Shown here piece by piece: positions 1-11,350 of a stretch of DNA of 64,000 nt (position 1 is its first letter; each line of letters starts with the position of its first letter). The notes beneath the pieces were generated by a model. That model worked only from the letters and a program-made list of their open reading frames with translations. It searched no databases and had not been told where the DNA came from. Made by a program: the position numbers and the translations under genes. Source of the stretch: Mycobacterium lentiflavum (lineage in GTDB: Bacteria > Actinomycetota > Actinomycetes > Mycobacteriales > Mycobacteriaceae); the NCBI RefSeq assembly GCF_022374895.2, contig NZ_CP092423.2, positions 1,054,001 to 1,118,000 of the forward strand, read 5' to 3'.

Positions 1-1163
1 GCTGCCGGCGCGGCGATCGGCACGTGCGCCGGCGGCGGTTTGGCGACATTGGTGGGCGCGCTGGAGTCGGTGCTCACCGCGGCCAGGACGTCGATCGTGC
101 CACTGCCGACGAATGGATTCCATCCGCCTGACGGATGATGCGCCGTCGACTCGATGCGCTGCGTCACCTGCCGCGCCGTCAACGCGGGGAACCGCGCCCG
201 GATCAACGCGGCGAGCCCGCTGACAACAGGTGCGGCGTAGCTGGTTCCGGATAACGCCGCCGAACTCAATGACAGCACCGCCTGCCCGGTAGCGGCGACG
301 TCGACCCACGGACCGGCAAGAGTGAAGGCCGATGGCGTCCCGTCGGCATTCACCGAACCGACGGTCAGCACGTAGTCGTCGTACCAGGCTGGACTGACCG
401 CGACCGAGATGTTCTGCCACGTCGCATCCGGGCGCTGGGCCGGACACTGTCCGCCGCCGGTGTTTCCGGCCGCGGCGACCACGACGGCGTTCTTGACGTC
501 GACCGCGTAGGCCAGCGCGGCGCCCAGTGCCCGGTCGTCGAGCGCCGACGTGACCGGGACGCACGCCACCGACGAAATGTTGATCACCGACGCACCCAGG
601 TCGGCGGCAGTGCGGACCGCTTTCGCCATGGTGACTACATCGCCGATCCCCGAGTTTGACGGGTCGCTGGTCGGGGCGAATTTCGAGCTGGACTGCCGGA
701 TGCTGATCAACGTGACGTCGGGCGCGACGCCGCTGAAACTATCTGTCGAATCGGCTGCGGCGGCGATGATTCCGGCGACCAACGTCCCGTGGGCGTCGCA
801 ATCCTGAGTGCCGTCGCCGGTGAACACGTAGTCACCTCCGGGCACCACATCGGGCAACCGGCGATGGCGCGCAACGCCGGTGTCGATGACCGCGACTCGT
901 TGTCCCGCGCCGCGGGTCAGCTGCCAGACGTGCGGTAAATCGAGATCTGCGAGCTGGTTTCGCCCCGGACCTGGATCCCCGGTCACCATCGTGCATACCT
1001 CGCGTTGCACCGTAGGCCTCGTGGGTGCCGGCAACGCAGGCTTCGGCAACAACCTGTCATCAATCTCTGGCGGTGAAACCGCTTGTGCTGATGGCGTTCC
1101 CCAGTGCGATAAGGCCGTCAACCCCGCTGCCGCCACCAGCCGCACGAGGCGCGACGTCCTCAT
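1..1163 (-). CDS. mycP4: Mycosin MycP4, subtilisin-like serine protease of ESX-4 (partial, C-terminus beyond window)
   Basis: Membrane-anchored subtilase (mycosin) of the ESX-4 type VII secretion system. Translating the minus strand from the ATG at 1163 gives a hydrophobic N-terminal signal region, then the full subtilase triad: Asp in VAVIDTGVA, His in DAHGTLVAGII and Ser in SGTSYAAPVVSG, plus the oxyanion-hole Asn in AAAGNTGG. The Pro-rich stretch at the window edge probably leads to the C-terminal membrane anchor, which lies outside. The start codon shares ATGA with the eccD4 stop (1160-1163), so the two are probably translationally coupled. Gene order eccD4-mycP4 matches M. tuberculosis Rv3448-Rv3449. 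Mycosins are needed for type VII secretion. Truncated only by the window. Confidence 0.93.
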   Translation of the reverse strand, partial: MRTSRLVRLVAAAGLTALSHWGTPSAQAVSPPEIDDRLLPKPALPAPTRPTVQREVCTMVTGDPGPGRNQLADLDLPHVWQLTRGAGQRVAVIDTGVARHRRLPDVVPGGDYVFTGDGTQDCDAHGTLVAGIIAAAADSTDSFSGVAPDVTLISIRQSSSKFAPTSDPSNSGIGDVVTMAKAVRTAADLGASVINISSVACVPVTSALDDRALGAALAYAVDVKNAVVVAAAGNTGGGQCPAQRPDATWQNISVAVSPAWYDDYVLTVGSVNADGTPSAFTLAGPWVDVAATGQAVLSLSSAALSGTSYAAPVVSGLAALIRARFPALTARQVTQRIESTAHHPSGGWNPFVGSGTIDVLAAVSTDSSAPTNVAKPPPAHVPIAAPA

Positions 1164-2527
1164 GTCGGATGCAGACCGCGGGCGGCGTCGTAGAGGCCAC
1201 ATATCCAACCGGCCAGTGGCACCGTCGCGATCAGGACCACACACTCCAACACCTCGACGCCTTTTCGCGCGACGGCTGACAGCGATACCGCCGGCGCTAC
1301 AAACCCGAAGTAGATCGCACCGGCGACACACAACGCCGTCGCCGCAGCGATCCACGGCCCGCGCTCCGGGGCCCTGAGCGCGGCGACTGCGAACGTCGTT
1401 CCAATCGTGGCTACACCGGCGATGCCGCTCACCAACGTCCTCCTCCGGTCGACCGAACTGGCGCGCAGCAGCAGCAGCGCACCGATGGCGGCCGCAAGTG
1501 CAGCGCACCCGAGCCGCGGTGTACCCGTCGCTACGGTGAGGATGGCGCCGGTGGCCGCCGAGAACGAGAACGCGGCCAGCAGGCTGGCCAACCAGGCGTC
1601 GGCACGAACAGCGCCGGCGGCCACATCGTCGGGAACCGGATGTGGGTCGGCCGGCTTTGGTGACAATCCGGCCAGGACGAGCGCCGCGCGTGGCGCAACC
1701 GCGAGTAGACCAAGCGACAGCAACGCCAATACCGCACCGACCACGTGCAATGGGACGTCGGTCGCCAGACCTGCGAACGCAGCGATGGCGACGATCGCCG
1801 CGAAGCACGACACTGCGGTCAATGTTGAAGTCCCGCAATCGGATACGCGGATCGCTAGCACCGCGGTGGCTGCGGCGGCCGCGGCGGCCAGAAGCACGTT
1901 GGGCAGACCCGGGGTGCCGGGTACGGTGAGAAAGCCCGCGACTGCGGAGAATGCCGTGGCGACCAGGCTCAGCGTGAGGGCGGCCATGGCGTCCCGGTAC
2001 GTGCGATTCGCGAGTGCCGCCAACATCACCGCCGCGAAAGCGACGAGCGCAGTGATTCCCGCGGTGGGGCCGAGGTTGCGGACAGCGTTGGTGGGCAGGG
2101 CGTTTCGAATGAGTGTCAGACATCCGATACCACTTAGACAGCCGGCCCCCAGGGCGGCGGCAAGACGTGTTGCAAATTCGTTCTGGGCCGGACTCCAGCT
2201 CCTACCGTCCAGCGTGTCCGACACAGCCTCCGCCACGTCGTCGTATCGCACTGAGGGTGGCGGCGTTGCAGACTGGCTCAGGACGAGGACGTCACCGTCG
2301 CGGACACCGCTGCGCGCGAGCGTCGTGGACGAATTCAAAGTCGACGCTCCCAAGATCGACAGCTGGTAGCGGGTCGCGATTGGATCGTCGGCGCCGTGGG
2401 CCTTCAGGGTGTCGACGATGGGCGATAGCAGGGTGGCAACCGGCATCTCGGACGGCAGAGCCAAGTCGACGATGGCGGTGCCGGCATGCACGGACACGCG
2501 GCGAAGCGCCGGATCGGATACAGACAA
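1160..2527 (-). CDS. eccD4: ESX-4 membrane channel component EccD4
   Basis: Integral membrane core component of the ESX-4 machine. The N-terminal ~90 residues are soluble and match the ubiquitin-like cytoplasmic domain of EccD (RRVSVHAGTAIVDLALP); the rest is a series of about 11 Ala/Leu/Val-rich membrane segments. I chose the TTG at 2527 as start: AAGGGG sits just upstream, and the resulting 455-residue protein fits the family (about 467 in M. tuberculosis). The reading frame stays open upstream to 2614, but that extension has no family-like sequence. It diverges from eccC4 across about 130 bp that should hold promoters for both arms of the locus. The stop overlaps the mycP4 start. Confidence 0.92.
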   Translation of the reverse strand: MSVSDPALRRVSVHAGTAIVDLALPSEMPVATLLSPIVDTLKAHGADDPIATRYQLSILGASTLNSSTTLARSGVRDGDVLVLSQSATPPPSVRYDDVAEAVSDTLDGRSWSPAQNEFATRLAAALGAGCLSGIGCLTLIRNALPTNAVRNLGPTAGITALVAFAAVMLAALANRTYRDAMAALTLSLVATAFSAVAGFLTVPGTPGLPNVLLAAAAAAATAVLAIRVSDCGTSTLTAVSCFAAIVAIAAFAGLATDVPLHVVGAVLALLSLGLLAVAPRAALVLAGLSPKPADPHPVPDDVAAGAVRADAWLASLLAAFSFSAATGAILTVATGTPRLGCAALAAAIGALLLLRASSVDRRRTLVSGIAGVATIGTTFAVAALRAPERGPWIAAATALCVAGAIYFGFVAPAVSLSAVARKGVEVLECVVLIATVPLAGWICGLYDAARGLHPT

Positions 2528-2657
2528 CGCAACCCCTTCAGATTCGGATGATCTTGACGCTAAGGCAATTTCGGAACATCGGTATTCGGCTATCCACAGG
2601 TGAGTTGCGGTCAATTCCGGTACTGCCTACCGTCGTCGCACGCGGGGAGGGGCCGGG

Positions 2658-5600
2658 ATGACTGAGGTGTTCGCGCCTGTGGTGCGCCAGCTGCCGCCGG
2701 AAGCCGCGACCGCAGACATCGTCGTTGCCGCGCCGCCCGAGCTGCCGCAGCCGACGGCACCGAGTCTGCCGATGCGCCTGCTGCCGGTCGGCATGTCCGT
2801 CGTGAGCGTCGCAGTCATGGCGCTGGCCTTCTTCTCCGGCCCGACCGTTGCCCGCAGCCCCGGGTTTCTGGCCTTCCCGGTGATGATGCTGGTGTCCATG
2901 GCGCTCACATCGATCACGCAACGTGGCCGTCGGCAGGGTAACGAGATCGGCGCGAGGCGCGCCGACTACCTGGGATATCTGACACGGCTGCGCCGAACGG
3001 TAACCGAAATAGCTGCAGCACAACACTTCTCACTGAACTGGAGTCACCCCGACCCCGCTACTTTATGGACCTTGATCGGTGGCCCGCGGATGTGGGAGCG
3101 ACGAGTGGCCGACCCCGACTTCTGTTCGGTTCGCGTCGGCGTTGGTACTCAGCCACTTTCGGCCAAGCTGGTAGCCGCTGAAATTGACGGCGGGGAGCGC
3201 ACCGATCCGGTTACCGCCGCGGCCGCACAGCGCTTCATCCGGACACACGGCACGATCGCGGACGTGCCAATCGTCGTTGCCTTGACCCCAGGAGCGTCCG
3301 TCACCGTCGACGGTGATTTGGCCGAGGTGCGTGGTCTGCTGCGGGCGATGATCTGCCAGCTCGCCGTGCTGCACCCTCCGGATCAATTGTTCATTGTCGG
3401 CGTGATCGCGGATCGGAGCCGGGCCCACTGGGATTGGTTGAAGTGGTTGCCGCACAGCCAACACCCGACCGCGAAGGATTCGGTGGGCAGCGCGCGAATG
3501 CTGTATGAAAGCGCTGCGGAGATGCGGCGCGCGCTGGCCGGGACGGAACTCCCGGCGCGCGTGGTGGTCGTCGTCGACCACCAGGGCCGCGGTGACGGCG
3601 ATAGCGCGGGCGCCATCGCGGGTGCGACCATCATCGAAACAGGGCCTGGCCGCAGTCGCTCGCCGTTGACCATTCGGATTTCCGGCGCAGTTCACGCCTT
3701 GACCTACCCCGACCGGATGAACCCGCTCGACGCGCAGATGTGTGCGCGCCGTCTTGCCGGCTACCGGGCGGGTACTGCGTCTCATCCTGGCGGCGATGCA
3801 GGCTGGCCGGCCCTCTTGGGGCTTGACGACGTTGCCAGCTACGACCCGATCATGTTGTGGCGCAACCGAGATCCCCGCACTCGGCTGCGCGCCCCGATCG
3901 GAAGAACGTCGGACGGAGCTACTCTCGAACTCGATATCAAGGAGTCCGCCGAAGACGGCATGGGGCCGCACGGGCTCTGCGTGGGCGCGACCGGGTCGGG
4001 CAAGTCCGAGCTGCTGCGCACCGTCGCGCTGGGCATGATCGCGCGGAACTCTCCGGAAGTGCTGAACCTGCTCCTCATCGACTTCAAAGGTGGGGCGACG
4101 TTTCTCGACCTGGCACAGGCTCCGCACGTCGCCGCGGTGATCACCAACCTCTCGCAGGAAGCACCGCTGGTCGCGCGGATGCGAGACGCACTGGCCGGTG
4201 AGATGAATCGTCGGCAAGAGTTGCTGCGGACGGCGAGGTGCTCCAGCGTCGCGGCGTACGAACAGGCTCGTCGGGCCGGGACGAAGATGACCGCCCTGCC
4301 GGTGTTGTTCATCGTTGTCGACGAGTTTTCCGAACTACTCAGCCGGCATCCCGATTTCGCCGATATGTTCGTCGCGATCGGTCGGCTCGGCCGGTCACTG
4401 GGCATGCACCTACTGCTTGCGAGTCAGCGCCTCGACGAGGGCCGGCTGCGTGGGCTGGAAGCCCACCTGTCCTACCGGGTGTGTTTGAAGACGTTGTCCG
4501 CCAGCGAATCACGAATCGTCTTGGGCACACCCGACGCATATGAGCTACCGAACACGCCCGGAGCGGGCTTACTACGCTGCGGCAGCGGCGAGCTGATCCG
4601 CTTCCAAACCGCCTTCGTGTCAGGGCCGGACAGCTCGGTACGTCGTGTCGCACCTGCGCTTCCGCGGCCGCCGGAAACGGTGCAGGTGTTCACCGCGCAC
4701 GCCGTCGGACCGATCGCCCGCGTCGCCGAGTCAGGCGCGTCGCCTGCACCCACCATCTTGCGGACTGTGCTGGACCGGCTGTCCGGGCACGGGCCGACCG
4801 CGCACCGAGTGTGGCTGCCCCCGCTTGGTCTGGCGCCGCCACTGGACAGCCTGCTGCGCGACGCAGGATCGGGAAGTCTGCTTGTGCCGATCGGCATCGT
4901 CGATCGGCCTTTTGAACAGTGCCGGACACCGCTAATGGTCGACTTATCGGGAGCGGCGGGCAATTTCGCCGTCGTGGGCGCTCCCCAAACGGGCAAGTCG
5001 ACAGCCCTGCGGACGCTGATCACCGCGCTCGCGGCCGCTTATGATCCGAGCCGGGTGCAGTTCTACTGTCTGGACTTTGGCGGTGCAACGTTCGCGTCCC
5101 TGCGCACACTGCCACATATCGGCACCATCGCGAGCAGACCCGAACCCCAGCTCGTCGCGCGCATGATCGCCGAGATCGAATCGATCGTGCGCTCTCGGGA
5201 GGTCGACTCATGCGAACAGCTCGCTGACGTGTTTCTCGTCATCGACGGCTGGGCGAGTTTGCGTGACGAGTTCCAGAATCTGGAGGAATCAGTCACTGCT
5301 GTTGCGGCCCAGGGATTGTCGTTCGGGGTGCACGTTGTGCTCTCGGCCTCGCGGTGGGCCGAGATCAGACCCTCGTTGAGGGATCAGATCGGCACCCGCA
5401 TCGAACTGCGGCTGGGTGAGCCGGCCGATTCGGAGCTTGACCGCAAACGAGCGCACGAAGTGCCCCGCGACCGCCCGGGCCGCGGTCTGTCCCACGACGG
5501 CCAGCACATGGTCATCTGCCGGCCGATGGAGGCAGACGAATTGCGAAGCCGCCACGGTGAGCTGGCCGCCCCTGCCATACCACTGCTGCCCACTCACGTG

Positions 5601-6335
5601 GACCACTGCGCAGTCGTCGACTCGGCGGCCGACGAGGACGCCACGCAGCTACTCCTCGGTCTCGAGGAGCGTCGATTGCGGCCGGTTGCAGTTGATTTCG
5701 AGCGGAATTCACATCTGCTCATCCTCGGGGAAAACGAGTGCGGAAAGACCACCGCGTTGCGGACTCTGTGCCGCGAAATTGTTCGGACCAAGACGGCTGC
5801 ACAGGCAAGGCTACTGATCGTCGACTTCCGACGCACCCTGCTCGGCGTAGTGGAGTCACCACATCTCGGCGGCTATGCCATGTCGCCAACTGCGCTCAGG
5901 GCGCTGCTGCCGGACATACTCGATCTGCTGCAGCGGCGGATGCCCCCGCCGGACGTGACGCAGGCGCAGCTGCGCGCCAGGTCGTGGTGGTCCGGTCCAG
6001 ACATCTATGTCGTCGTCGACGACTATGACTTGGTCGCCGTGCCGGCCGGAAATCCGCTGTTGGATTTTCTCGAATACCTGCCGCATGCAAAGGATCTGGG
6101 ATTGCACCTGATCGCGGCGAGGCGCAGCGGGGGTGCGTCGCGCGCCTTGTTCGAGCCGCTGCTGGCGGGCCTGCGGGAGATCGGCTGCATGGGACTGATG
6201 ATGAGTGCGCGTCCGGATGACGGCTCGCTGTTAGGGGCTCGGCGTCCGGTGCGATTGCCGGCGGGGCGCGGCGTTTTGGTCAATGATGCCGGCGACGAAC
6301 AGGTAATCCAGGTGGGTTGGAGTCCGGCACCGTGA
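2658..6335 (+). CDS. eccC4: ESX-4 FtsK/SpoIIIE-type ATPase EccC4
   Basis: Motor ATPase of ESX-4, 1225 residues (M. tuberculosis Rv3447c is similar). Two N-terminal membrane segments lie at about residues 38-75. Three P-loop domains follow: GATGSGKS near residue 445 (D1), GAPQTGKS near 775 (D2) and GENECGKT near 1025 (D3). D1 has a Walker B-type run ([12 protein letters not shown]), D2 has VFLVIDGW and D3 has IYVVVDDYD. In EccC proteins D1 is the main hydrolytic site, while D2 and D3 bind the C-terminal signal of EsxB-type substrates. A strong ribosome site, GGGGAGGGG, precedes the ATG. The stop overlaps the next gene in GTGA. The single-chain form is normal for ESX-4. Confidence 0.95.
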   Translation: MTEVFAPVVRQLPPEAATADIVVAAPPELPQPTAPSLPMRLLPVGMSVVSVAVMALAFFSGPTVARSPGFLAFPVMMLVSMALTSITQRGRRQGNEIGARRADYLGYLTRLRRTVTEIAAAQHFSLNWSHPDPATLWTLIGGPRMWERRVADPDFCSVRVGVGTQPLSAKLVAAEIDGGERTDPVTAAAAQRFIRTHGTIADVPIVVALTPGASVTVDGDLAEVRGLLRAMICQLAVLHPPDQLFIVGVIADRSRAHWDWLKWLPHSQHPTAKDSVGSARMLYESAAEMRRALAGTELPARVVVVVDHQGRGDGDSAGAIAGATIIETGPGRSRSPLTIRISGAVHALTYPDRMNPLDAQMCARRLAGYRAGTASHPGGDAGWPALLGLDDVASYDPIMLWRNRDPRTRLRAPIGRTSDGATLELDIKESAEDGMGPHGLCVGATGSGKSELLRTVALGMIARNSPEVLNLLLIDFKGGATFLDLAQAPHVAAVITNLSQEAPLVARMRDALAGEMNRRQELLRTARCSSVAAYEQARRAGTKMTALPVLFIVVDEFSELLSRHPDFADMFVAIGRLGRSLGMHLLLASQRLDEGRLRGLEAHLSYRVCLKTLSASESRIVLGTPDAYELPNTPGAGLLRCGSGELIRFQTAFVSGPDSSVRRVAPALPRPPETVQVFTAHAVGPIARVAESGASPAPTILRTVLDRLSGHGPTAHRVWLPPLGLAPPLDSLLRDAGSGSLLVPIGIVDRPFEQCRTPLMVDLSGAAGNFAVVGAPQTGKSTALRTLITALAAAYDPSRVQFYCLDFGGATFASLRTLPHIGTIASRPEPQLVARMIAEIESIVRSREVDSCEQLADVFLVIDGWASLRDEFQNLEESVTAVAAQGLSFGVHVVLSASRWAEIRPSLRDQIGTRIELRLGEPADSELDRKRAHEVPRDRPGRGLSHDGQHMVICRPMEADELRSRHGELAAPAIPLLPTHVDHCAVVDSAADEDATQLLLGLEERRLRPVAVDFERNSHLLILGENECGKTTALRTLCREIVRTKTAAQARLLIVDFRRTLLGVVESPHLGGYAMSPTALRALLPDILDLLQRRMPPPDVTQAQLRARSWWSGPDIYVVVDDYDLVAVPAGNPLLDFLEYLPHAKDLGLHLIAARRSGGASRALFEPLLAGLREIGCMGLMMSARPDDGSLLGARRPVRLPAGRGVLVNDAGDEQVIQVGWSPAP

Positions 6336-7567
6336 ACGGGCATCACGCCATTATTGCGGCGGGTCCGGGAATGATTCACCGGTTGTGTTGTGCCGCAAGC
6401 ACAGTCGCCGACGCGAAATCCGAGATCCGCCATGCGGCGCTGAACGCGATTGACGATCAGGTGGCGTTGGTCGACGGGTTGCCCGTGGCGGTCGATCGGT
6501 TGTGGCGCAGCGGACTGCGGTCATTGGACTGTGCGAATCCAGGGGCGCGCGGAGCGATTCGGATAGTGCATCCATCCTGGTGGCCGTCGTCGCGGGTCGA
6601 TGTGGTTGCCGCTGCGGCTGCGGCCGTGTCCGACGACGTGCGGGTGCACCCGCGCTCGTGGTTGGTTCGCCGGGTGTCGAAGGCGGAGCCGGAAGTGCCG
6701 GTGGTGGAGATCGCCGAGCGGCTGGTCGCGATCGTGGGCGACGATCTCGTGGCCGTTGCGCGCAGCGCAGAGCCGCAGGCCGTGGCCGAAGAGGTCGTGG
6801 GTCTCGTCGACGAAATGACTTGTGGAGCAACAGCAACCGTGCTGATCGATGTGCCTGACAGCGTTACCGGGGCCCGGGAGCTTGCGACGCTGCTCGCCGG
6901 CGGCTTGCGCGGACGGGGACACAAGATTGTGCGGGTTGACGACGCCCGGCTATCCCGGTTGGCGCTCTCGGCGACCTCCGACATCATGCTGCCGCCGCGG
7001 CCGGGCGACGACGCCCGTCGGGTGGGCTCACGCGTCCGGCTGGTTGGGGGTCTGGCGGCTGCCACCGTGGTGCTGGCCGCGACGGTGCCGGCGATCGCGG
7101 CGGGCGGTCATCGCGGTGTTGCCCCCGTGGCTGCGGCGTCGACGACATTTCTGGTGGAAGGCCGGGTCGCACTGACGGTGCCGGCGAATTGGACGAGGCA
7201 ACGGGTGATCGCGGGACCGGGTTCGGCCCGGGTACAGGTCACGTCGCAGACAGATCCTGAAGTGGCGTTGCACGTCACCCAGTCGCCGATTCCGGCCGAG
7301 ACGCTCAGCGCCACGGCCGACCGGTTGAAGCACGCGATCGACAGCGAGCCCGCGGGTGTATTCGTCGATTTCAATCCGTCCGGAGTGACCGCGGGACGGC
7401 CGGCTGTGACATATCGCGAAGTCCGCGCCGGTCATCACGTGCGATGGACGGTGGTTGTAGATGGATCGGTTCGGATCAGCATCGGATGCCAGAGCCGGCC
7501 CGGTGGTGAGGATGCCGTCCGCGGCGCGTGCGAGGAGGCGGTGCGGTCAGCCCACGCGATCCCATGA
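6332..7567 (+). CDS. Type VII secretion-associated protein, Rv3446c family
   Basis: Protein of 411 residues in the position of M. tuberculosis Rv3446c, between eccC4 and esxU. I place the start at the GTG at 6332, which overlaps the eccC4 stop in GTGA; a TTG at 6317 is in frame but less convincing. The N-terminal half is soluble. A hydrophobic segment near residue 235 ([20 protein letters not shown]) looks like a membrane span. The following domain ([20 protein letters not shown]) resembles the conserved C-terminal domain of type VII secretion-associated proteins and probably lies outside the membrane. The biochemical role is unknown. Context and family make it an ESX-4 accessory component. 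Confidence 0.85.
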   Translation: MNGHHAIIAAGPGMIHRLCCAASTVADAKSEIRHAALNAIDDQVALVDGLPVAVDRLWRSGLRSLDCANPGARGAIRIVHPSWWPSSRVDVVAAAAAAVSDDVRVHPRSWLVRRVSKAEPEVPVVEIAERLVAIVGDDLVAVARSAEPQAVAEEVVGLVDEMTCGATATVLIDVPDSVTGARELATLLAGGLRGRGHKIVRVDDARLSRLALSATSDIMLPPRPGDDARRVGSRVRLVGGLAAATVVLAATVPAIAAGGHRGVAPVAAASTTFLVEGRVALTVPANWTRQRVIAGPGSARVQVTSQTDPEVALHVTQSPIPAETLSATADRLKHAIDSEPAGVFVDFNPSGVTAGRPAVTYREVRAGHHVRWTVVVDGSVRISIGCQSRPGGEDAVRGACEEAVRSAHAIP

Positions 7568-7650
7568 GCCGCCGCGGTGCCGCGGGAAATTGGATGGAAC
7601 CGAACCGAGGTGCGGGTGGTCGTACTTGGTATCGAAGAGGAAGGAGCAGG

Positions 7651-7977
7651 GTGACTACACCGCCAGGTGCGAACTTGCTGAGCACCGATTTTGATCTGAT
7701 GCGCTCGGTGGCAGGCACGACGGACAGCCGCAACGAAGAGATCCGGGCGATGCTGCAGGCATTCATCGGCCGAATGAGCAGTGTGCCGCCATCGGTGTGG
7801 GGTGGGCTCGCCGCCGCACGGTTCAAGGACGTAGTGGATCGCTGGAATGCCGAGTCGCTGCGGCTGTACCACGGGCTGCACACGATCGCGGACACCATTC
7901 GGCACAACGCGGCCACGCTGCGAGATGCCGGCCTGAACCATGCCCACCACATCGGCGTTGCCGGCGGCGATCTGTGA
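7651..7977 (+). CDS. esxU: WXG100-family protein EsxU
   Basis: Small secreted-type protein of 108 residues, ortholog of Rv3445c. It forms a predicted helix-turn-helix hairpin with the turn motif [10 protein letters not shown], so the WXG signature is present. Start: GTG at 7651 behind AAGGAG, giving a protein that begins [18 protein letters not shown]; the frame is open further upstream, but that sequence is Arg-rich and unlike the family. EsxU normally pairs with EsxT as the ESX-4 heterodimer. The esxT start is 12 bp downstream, so the two are co-transcribed. The 83 bp before it hold no other gene. Confidence 0.92.
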   Translation: MTTPPGANLLSTDFDLMRSVAGTTDSRNEEIRAMLQAFIGRMSSVPPSVWGGLAAARFKDVVDRWNAESLRLYHGLHTIADTIRHNAATLRDAGLNHAHHIGVAGGDL

Positions 7978-7989
7978 AAGGACATTCCT

Positions 7990-8286
7990 GTGGACCCAGC
8001 GCTGTCCTATAACTTCGGCGAAATCGAACACTCGGTGCGCCAGGAGATCCACACCACCTCGGCTCGTCTCAATGCGGCGCTTGACGAACTGCGCTCGCAA
8101 ATCGCCCCGTTGCAGCAGCTCTGGACCCGCGAAGCAGCCTCCGCCTACCAGGCTGAACAGCTCAAATGGCACCAGGCGGCGACCGCTTTGAACGAAATCT
8201 TGGTCGACCTTGGAAACGCGGTGCGCGACGGAGCCGACGAGGTTGCGGATGCCGACCGCCGGGCGGCCGGCGTCTGGGCAAGGTAG
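7990..8286 (+). CDS. esxT: WXG100-family protein EsxT
   Basis: Partner of EsxU, 98 residues, ortholog of Rv3444c. The predicted hairpin turn reads QLWTREAASAY: the Trp is kept but the Gly of WXG is Arg, which as I recall is also true of the M. tuberculosis protein. The C-terminal helix carries acidic residues followed by DADRRAAGVWAR. The GTG start at 7990 follows AAGGAC. It is the last gene of the ESX-4 plus-strand run and is followed by a strong hairpin at 8302-8351. Confidence 0.92.
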   Translation: MDPALSYNFGEIEHSVRQEIHTTSARLNAALDELRSQIAPLQQLWTREAASAYQAEQLKWHQAATALNEILVDLGNAVRDGADEVADADRRAAGVWAR

Positions 8287-8301
8287 CCGCGCCCACGAGC
8301 A

Positions 8302-8351
8302 ACTGTGTGGTCCCGGCGGAAGGAGAGCCGTTGGGACCACACAGTCATTTT
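8302..8351 (+). terminator. Probable intrinsic terminator of the ESX-4 operon
   Basis: Perfect 13-bp inverted repeat, ACTGTGTGGTCCC at 8302-8314 and GGGACCACACAGT at 8333-8345, with an 18-nt loop and a short T run (CATTTTG) after it. It begins 16 bp after the esxT stop and ends about 170 bp before rplM, so it should insulate the secretion operon from the ribosomal-protein operon. Confidence 0.7.
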
Positions 8352-8521
8352 GACCTGCGGGGATGTGGGTCGGTAAGCTGCTCCGTTGGCGTGCGGTACG
8401 CCGGGGACTCGGGTCAATGTCGGTCGCCGAGACCAAACCCCAACCGCAAACCCACCAGGGCCGCCCTGACCGGCACCCGGCTCGAACCGGGATCCACCCG
8501 AGAGAAGAGAAGGTAAGCGCT

Positions 8522-8961
8522 GTGCCCACCTACGCGCCAAAGGCGGGTGACACCACGCGGTCGTGGCACGTCATCGACGCCACGGACGTAGTGCTTGGTC
8601 GCCTTGCCGTCGCGGCAGCCACCCTGTTGCGCGGTAAGCACAAGCCGACGTTCGCCCCCAATGTCGATGGCGGCGACTATGTCATCGTCATCAACGCCGA
8701 CAAGGTCGCCATCAGCGGCGACAAACTGCAGAGCAAGCTGGCCTACCGCCACTCCGGGTATCCCGGCGGTCTGCGCAGCCGCACGATCGGCGAGCTGATG
8801 GAAAAGCACCCCACCCGCGTCGTCGAGAACGCGATCGTCGGCATGCTTCCGCACAACAAGCTCAGCAAGCAGATCCAGCGCAAACTCCACGTCTACGCCG
8901 GCCCGCAGCACCCCCATGCGGCACAGCAGCCGGTTCCGTTCGAGATCAAGCAGGTGGCCCA

Positions 8962-8965
<4 letters not shown>
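8522..8965 (+). CDS. rplM: 50S ribosomal protein L13
   Basis: Large-subunit protein L13, 147 residues, full length for the family. It begins [18 protein letters not shown] and carries the conserved [13 protein letters not shown] and GMLPHNKLS segments. The start is GTG at 8522 behind AGAAGAGAAGG; the open frame upstream is leader. About 170 bp of untranslated or promoter sequence separate it from the esxT hairpin. Its stop overlaps the rpsI start in GTGA, the usual rplM-rpsI coupling. Confidence 0.97.
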
Positions 8966-9498
<533 letters not shown>

Positions 9499-9645
9499 TC
9501 AGCGATCACTTTCTGGCCGCGACTGCGCATCTTTGTGCGTCTTAGTTCCGCCGTCTTCGGCGTGTCGTCGCACAAACGTGCGCGGTTGCGGTCACAAAAG
9601 TAAGTGCACTTTGTGCGCATGACGTCACTGTGAGAGGTTTGTCCG

Positions 9646-10983
9646 ATGGCTCGACTATTCGGCACCGACGGTGTACGCGGAGTCGCCAATCGCGAATTGA
9701 CCGCTGAGCTGGCATTATCGCTGGGCAGCGCGGCCGCGCGGCGGCTGGTGGGTCCGGGAAAACCGGGCCGGCACGTCGCCGTGATCGGCCGCGATCCGCG
9801 CGCCAGCGGCGAGATGCTCGAAGCCGCGGTGATCGCCGGCCTGACCAGCCAGGGTGTCGATGCGCTGCGCGTCGGCGTCCTTCCCACCCCCGCGGTCGCC
9901 TACCTGACCGGCGCCTATGACGCCGACTTCGGCGTGATGATCTCGGCGTCGCACAACCCGATGCCCGACAACGGCATCAAGATCTTCGGGCCCGGCGGCC
10001 ACAAGCTGGACGACGACACCGAAGACCAGATCGAACAACTGGTCGCCGCCGGCCCGGGCCTGCGCCCCGTCGGCGCCGCGATCGGTCGCGTGATCGACGC
10101 CGAGGACGCCGCCGATCGCTACCTGCGCCACGTCGGCAAGGCCAGCACGCTGCCACTCGACGGCCTGACCGTCGTCGTCGACTGCGCCCACGGCGCGGCA
10201 TCGTCGGCCGCACCGCGCGCCTATCGCGCCGCCGGTGCCCGGGTCATCGCGATCAACGCCGAGCCCAACGGCCTTAACATCAACGACCGCTGCGGATCGA
10301 CGCACCTGGACTCGGTGCGGGCCGCGGTGCTCGAGCACGGCGCCGACCTGGGCCTGGCGCACGACGGCGACGCCGACCGCTGCCTGGCGCTGGACGCCAA
10401 GGGTGAGCTGGTCGACGGCGACGCCATCATGGTGGTGCTCGCGCTGGCGATGCAGGAAGCCGGCGAATTAGCCTCCAACACCCTGGTCACCACGGTGATG
10501 AGCAACCTCGGGCTGCACCAGGCGATGCGCTCGGCGGGCGTCACCGTCCGCACCACCGGCGTCGGCGATCGCTACGTCCTCGAGGAGCTACGGTCCGGCG
10601 AATACAGCCTGGGCGGCGAGCAATCCGGCCACATCGTGATGCCCGCGCTGGGCTCGACCGGCGACGGCATCGTCACCGGGCTGCGCCTGATGACCCGCAT
10701 GGTGCAGACCGGCTTGTCGCTGGCCGACCTGGCCGCGCCGATGCAGTCGTTCCCGCAGGTGCTGATCAACGTCGAAGTCGCCGACAAGACCACCGCGGCC
10801 GCCGCGCCGTCGGTGCGCAGCGCCGTCGACGAAGCCGAGGCCGAACTGGGCGACACCGGTCGAATCCTGTTGCGCCCCTCGGGAACTGAGCCGATGATCC
10901 GGGTGATGGTCGAAGCGCCCGAAGAAGACATCGCGCAGCGGGTGGCCAACCGCGTCGCCGAAGCGGTCAGCGACCAGCGCTAG
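9646..10983 (+). CDS. glmM: Phosphoglucosamine mutase GlmM
   Basis: Converts glucosamine-6-phosphate to glucosamine-1-phosphate on the way to UDP-GlcNAc for peptidoglycan and linker-unit synthesis. 445 residues, the usual length. It starts [14 protein letters not shown]. The phosphoserine is Ser102 in SASHNP, the metal-binding loop is DGDADRC, the sugar-binding loop is GGEQSGH and the phosphate-binding loop near the C-terminus is [12 protein letters not shown]. The ATG at 9646 follows GAGAGG. Ortholog of mrsA (Rv3441c). glmS, acting one step earlier, lies about 4.4 kb downstream on the same strand. Confidence 0.97.
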   Translation: MARLFGTDGVRGVANRELTAELALSLGSAAARRLVGPGKPGRHVAVIGRDPRASGEMLEAAVIAGLTSQGVDALRVGVLPTPAVAYLTGAYDADFGVMISASHNPMPDNGIKIFGPGGHKLDDDTEDQIEQLVAAGPGLRPVGAAIGRVIDAEDAADRYLRHVGKASTLPLDGLTVVVDCAHGAASSAAPRAYRAAGARVIAINAEPNGLNINDRCGSTHLDSVRAAVLEHGADLGLAHDGDADRCLALDAKGELVDGDAIMVVLALAMQEAGELASNTLVTTVMSNLGLHQAMRSAGVTVRTTGVGDRYVLEELRSGEYSLGGEQSGHIVMPALGSTGDGIVTGLRLMTRMVQTGLSLADLAAPMQSFPQVLINVEVADKTTAAAAPSVRSAVDEAEAELGDTGRILLRPSGTEPMIRVMVEAPEEDIAQRVANRVAEAVSDQR

Positions 10984-11030
10984 TTCCTTTTCGCTGGAAC
11001 CCCAAGGGCGAGTCCGGCGTCGGACTAGGC

Positions 11031-11348
11031 ATGGGAATACGACACGCCACATTCGACCGCACCGGAATCGACGTCGCTGCGGTACATCGCGTTGCCGATC
11101 AACTGCGGGTTGCCGCCGAGGTGGTCGACAGCGCGGTCGGTGATCACTTGGCGGCGTTGGCTTTTAGCGGCGCGATGGCCGGTCGGGCATACACCGCGCG
11201 CGGCGATGCGTTGCGGGCGGAGCTGGAGCGATTGACGACGCAGTTGTCGCAGTGGTCACGTGCGTCGGTCGCGATCGCGGTAGCGCTGCGCTCCGGCGCG
11301 CAGCGCTATGCCGACGCCGAGCTGTACGCCGCGGCGCGAATCGCCTGA
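11031..11348 (+). CDS. EspC-like small helical protein (Rv3440c type)
   Basis: Protein of 105 residues, largely helical, Ala-rich, with a layout (about 100 residues, GxxxA-type turn at LAFSGAMAGRAY) like EspC-type type VII secretion substrates. Positional counterpart of Rv3440c. The ATG at 11031 lies 47 bp after glmM. The next gene starts 2 bp after its stop, so the two form a unit. A role as partner or co-substrate of the downstream protein is inference; no enzyme motif is visible. Confidence 0.75.
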   Translation: MGIRHATFDRTGIDVAAVHRVADQLRVAAEVVDSAVGDHLAALAFSGAMAGRAYTARGDALRAELERLTTQLSQWSRASVAIAVALRSGAQRYADAELYAAARIA

Positions 11349-11350
11349 CC

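Noticed and set aside
1407..2369. 320-codon plus-strand frame over eccD4
   Set aside because: Shadow of the membrane-protein gene; Ala/Thr/Ser-rich translation with no family match.
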